64,000 nt of DNA from NCBI GenBank assembly GCA_025345505.1, contig JANVCC010000011.1, forward strand, positions 9,584,184-9,648,183, read 5' to 3'. This stretch comes from Todiramphus chloris collaris. Taxonomy: Eukaryota; Chordata; Aves; Coraciiformes; Alcedinidae. The notes below the pieces were generated by a model. That model made no database searches. It had not been told where the DNA came from and saw only the letters and a program-made list of their open reading frames with translations. Shown one piece after another: positions 60,701 through 64,000 of the stretch. Both the position numbers and the translations under genes were made by a program. Within the stretch, counting starts at the first letter, position 1. Every line of letters starts with the position of its first letter.

Positions 60701-63700
60701 ATCCTCATTCCATTTCTGTGCCTGAAGTACATTAGTTTCTATGGAAACATTGTAGTCATTTAGGTGCATGGTGTTTTCTGACATCCATATGTGGAGTATA
60801 AAGACAAGTTATGTCACTGTTGTGAAATGTAGGCATTTATGTGGTACTCATCATGGCTCTACGTGCAAGAGAGAGGATACCTTTAACACCTATGCCTGTT
60901 GCCATTGTGTAGCACAACACTGAAACCTTGGTGAATTAATTACCACAGAAAGTCTAATGATGTAACTCATCCTTCCCGTGACAACATCCAGTAATGCTGA
61001 AGGCAAACAGTCATGCTGTTTCTTCCTTCATAAAAAAGAGAAAATTATACTGTGACACAACATAAATATCAGAACCAAAGCCATTGGGTCTCTAAGTTTC
61101 TCGTTTAGCAGCATAAGACAAGCTTCCAGTGAGTGATACTTGTTTCTTATATTTTAATCAGGCTTTTATGAATCTACACTTCATATCTTCTGAAGGGTTG
61201 GTGAAATCCTCCCTGTTTGAAGTATGTTTTATAAAGCAGTGCTATGGCAGTCTAGGATACTTAGAGATTAAAATTATTATTGTACCTTGGGCATGCTATA
61301 TAGCTGGAGTGCACCCACACAAAACCTTTGGCTGCTATGCGTGAAAACTGCCATTGATGAGGTAGTATTCTGCTCGTTGAAAAAAACATAATGTTGCTTC
61401 TTACACATCTTTTACTTTTGATTCTTAGTATTCAGAACCATAATTCAGCAATTTGTTACCATTTCTACCATTAATTTTCTCTATCAAGACATCAAAATCA
61501 GCTTCCTTGAACATACCTCTGCAATGCAAATTAAACTGCAATGGGACTATTAACCTCTGATGTACAAATCAGGTGATGCTACACATGTTGCCACAATACT
61601 AACAACCAGCAAAAAGCTGTAGTGATATGACAGGTAGGACAAATTAAACCTAGCAAGCAAATGAAACTAGGCAGCTATTTGCTAAGAAGATATAACAATA
61701 TTAGTAATATTATCACTTATTATGGATAAAAAAGAAAATTTACTTTCTCAGAGTCCTCTAGCTGATACATGTGATCTGCATACTCTTCCTTTCTGAAAAA
61801 GATAAGGGTTTCAAACGTATTTGATGAATCCTGCCTCACAGGAAAAAGATGTATTTTGTCTAAGAACACAATTAGGATTGACATACATTTATCTGTTAAC
61901 CACATTTCCCTGTCAGACTACCTTCAAGTATCCTTCTAGTGAATTTAGTAAGGGCTACTAATTTTGTTAGGAGTTTGAGACACCAGGACTGCTCAGATGC
62001 TCCCAAAGCATCCACCCCCTCCCTGGCAGAGCAAAGCAGAGTAGAGCAGCGGTCCTTTTTAGCCACATAGAGGATATGGGCAGGGGTGGGCTCCCAGATG
62101 GTTTGAATTAGAAGGACCTTTTGCTACACAGTAGCACCTCTTTGTAGTCTGGGTTCCAGTTTACATTTTGCCATCTCTGAATTGGGTGTGCTTTAATTCT
62201 CAGATTCTTATCATAAGCCCAAGGAAGCCCACTGTATACGTGGTGTCTTGTTATTTCAGGTCAAAGTTAATGGAAAATAAGTATCTATTGGCATGATGGC
62301 AAATGAATCCAAATGGTCAAAATGTGGGATCATGGCACTAACAAGAACAAGTTTTTTGTAATTTTTTTCCGAGCTCTTGACTTCATTAGGAAAGCAATGA
62401 CCCCCAAGATAAGGTAGGCCATGCTGGTTCTTGTAGGTGTGTATTGAGATGAAGGAGCATTTTTACCTGATGTGATCTGGCATTACCAGCTATCCTTGTT
62501 CCTTATGTACATGTCAGCACTAGCACCTGAGCTGTGCCCAGCTTTCTGGCAGACCATAGGGCCCTATTCCCTCCCTGTTCAGAGTCTGAAAATAGCCCAA
62601 TGTGGTTCATGATGGAGATAAACACGTGAGCCACTGGAAAGAACAGTACTGCAAATCCCTGCAAAAGCGTTGGTGAGTTTAGCTTGCCCTCACTGTGCCC
62701 TGAATCTATTCTTTAGGCCAGTCCTCAGTGACATGTCTTACTTAAACACTGTTCTTCTGTAAGTTGGTTCTGGTCCCTGGGGTTTACCATCAAGTGAAGG
62801 TTGCTGGCACTCTGATTTGCCATGGCTGCAGGGAAGAAAATGGTGAAGGAAACTTTATTTTTAATCTATATTGCCTGACAATATATCTACAGTGGGGCGA
62901 TCCCACTCTAAATTAATGTTAGGTTGAGAAGATATTTTTGAAGGAAAATGCTAAAATACCTGTCCTGACACAGGGAAATCTGTCCTCAAAGTATGAGACT
63001 GGCAGCACTATGGGATAAAGCTATTGCTGAGTGTAGGATTTATTTTGGCAATGTTTGGCACATTAAGCCCTATATCATAGCTTCAGCTTCACCTTTTCCC
63101 TTTTCTTTCTCTTATCCTTCCAAGGAGGGATGTCTGTCACTGGCAGGAATGTCAGATGGGTCAACTGGGAAGCAAACAGCTTGGTAAAAAAGAAATTAGA
63201 AATATGGACTGAAGGGAAATGCTGAATATTTATCTCACTGGTGGCTCTGGGAATGGTTCCAGTCCTCAGCTATACGGTGCTGTGCCAGTGATGGACACAG
63301 CAGACTCACCAACCGTCACTCTGAGCTGCTCCTTGAAGGATTGCCTTCCATTCCCAGTCGAGCAAATTGATAGCTCAGAAATTTCATAGGAAAGGGTGTG
63401 TGTTTCTCAACATGTTTTCTGAATGAATTTAATAAAATGCTGCAAGTAACATTATCGGACGTTCCTTAATATCCTGATGGGAGAAGGGTGGAGTAGATCT
63501 GTGTAACATCGCAGGTTACTTCTCAACATTCTGCAGTTAACAATGTTTATGGCTATTGAATGAACCATGTCTCACTCCCACTATCTGTAAATTGGTCCTT
63601 TTCACTTTATTGTTCTTTAAAGATAGCTATGAATTTCTCTTCTCTCAGAGCTTTCTTCTGTCACTTATTGCTATAACATATGAAAGTGCTTTATGCAAAA

Positions 63701-64000
63701 TCAATAGCAACAGCAAATTACCTGGTGGACTTCAGAGAGTCTCATGTGTGTTATAAAGCCAGATCTCTGCCTGAGAAAGCTACTTTGACTCATGGGTTTG
63801 TTCTTTTTCATCACAGGAGAAGGGAAAGGAGCTGAGAACTAAATGAGGCATTTTATTTTTTAGCACCACAACTGGACCAGAGGCTTTCCCTTGGAGGACA
63901 GCTTCCTAAGTTCTTGCTCAGCTCCCAGTGCTGAGATGTTCCAGTGGCAAATGCTTTTCCAAGAGACTGGAGCTTTTTCCACAATACCTTTCTGTCCCTC
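57775..64000. other. Unassigned non-coding sequence
   Basis: About 6.2 kb with no recognisable gene, LINE or LTR. The longest frame is 114 codons (59825-60169, plus) in a GC-richer patch. It has no motif that I know, no clear splice context and no repeat origin, so I leave it uncalled. Confidence 0.5.

Overview
This window looks like a gene-poor stretch of a bird nuclear genome. The case rests on the repeats. There are several 5'-truncated CR1 LINEs, in both orientations, that end in the avian-type short terminal repeat (variants of ATTCTATG), and there are solo LTRs of two endogenous retrovirus families. Background composition is AT-rich. I found no convincing host protein-coding exon, tRNA, rRNA or CRISPR array. 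The long open frames are relics of the CR1 second open reading frame, antisense shadows of those relics, or frames running through microsatellites.

Layout. Positions 1-10.7 kb are mostly unassigned, with a short GC-rich patch (970-1500), a compound CR1 locus (2389-3049), and a pair of inverted minisatellite-like blocks (3820-3945 and 4715-4775). From 10.7 to 22 kb there are three CR1 copies (10722-11534 plus; 15712-16400 minus, with a 205-codon open frame; 21674-21850 minus). A roughly 320-bp pure purine GGAA/GAAA microsatellite lies at 22720-23040. Positions 25.3-27.5 kb hold two complete solo LTRs with perfect target-site duplications: a 384-bp ERVK-like LTR with 6-bp TTTCCC, and an 802-bp LTR with 5-bp ATAGG. 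A CR1 with a recognisable reverse transcriptase region lies at 32568-33728, where the catalytic FADD-type box reads FADN. Another CR1 lies at 39749-40446, and a 3' scrap at 40957-41065.

The most unusual region is 44.3-47.2 kb. A second copy of the 800-bp LTR family (44313-45117, plus strand) is followed directly by a tRNA-Lys-type primer-binding-site sequence that sits in the centre of a near-perfect palindrome. Next comes a 330-bp hairpin (45154-45483) whose two arms of about 125 bp both end in the LTR's own terminal sequence. The whole composite is flanked by TGTAT/TGCAT, which suggests it inserted as one unit. A third LTR of the family (46444-47202, minus strand) follows, with a perfect ACAGG duplication. 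The composite looks like a rearranged mini-provirus or an undescribed non-autonomous LTR/hairpin element. It is my main candidate for something new.

Positions 47.2-64 kb hold little: a 48-nt poly(A) run that may end a retrocopy (53 kb), one more CR1 (54826-55345, minus), and otherwise unassigned sequence. All coordinates and identities were read by eye. Family names for the LTRs need a repeat library search.
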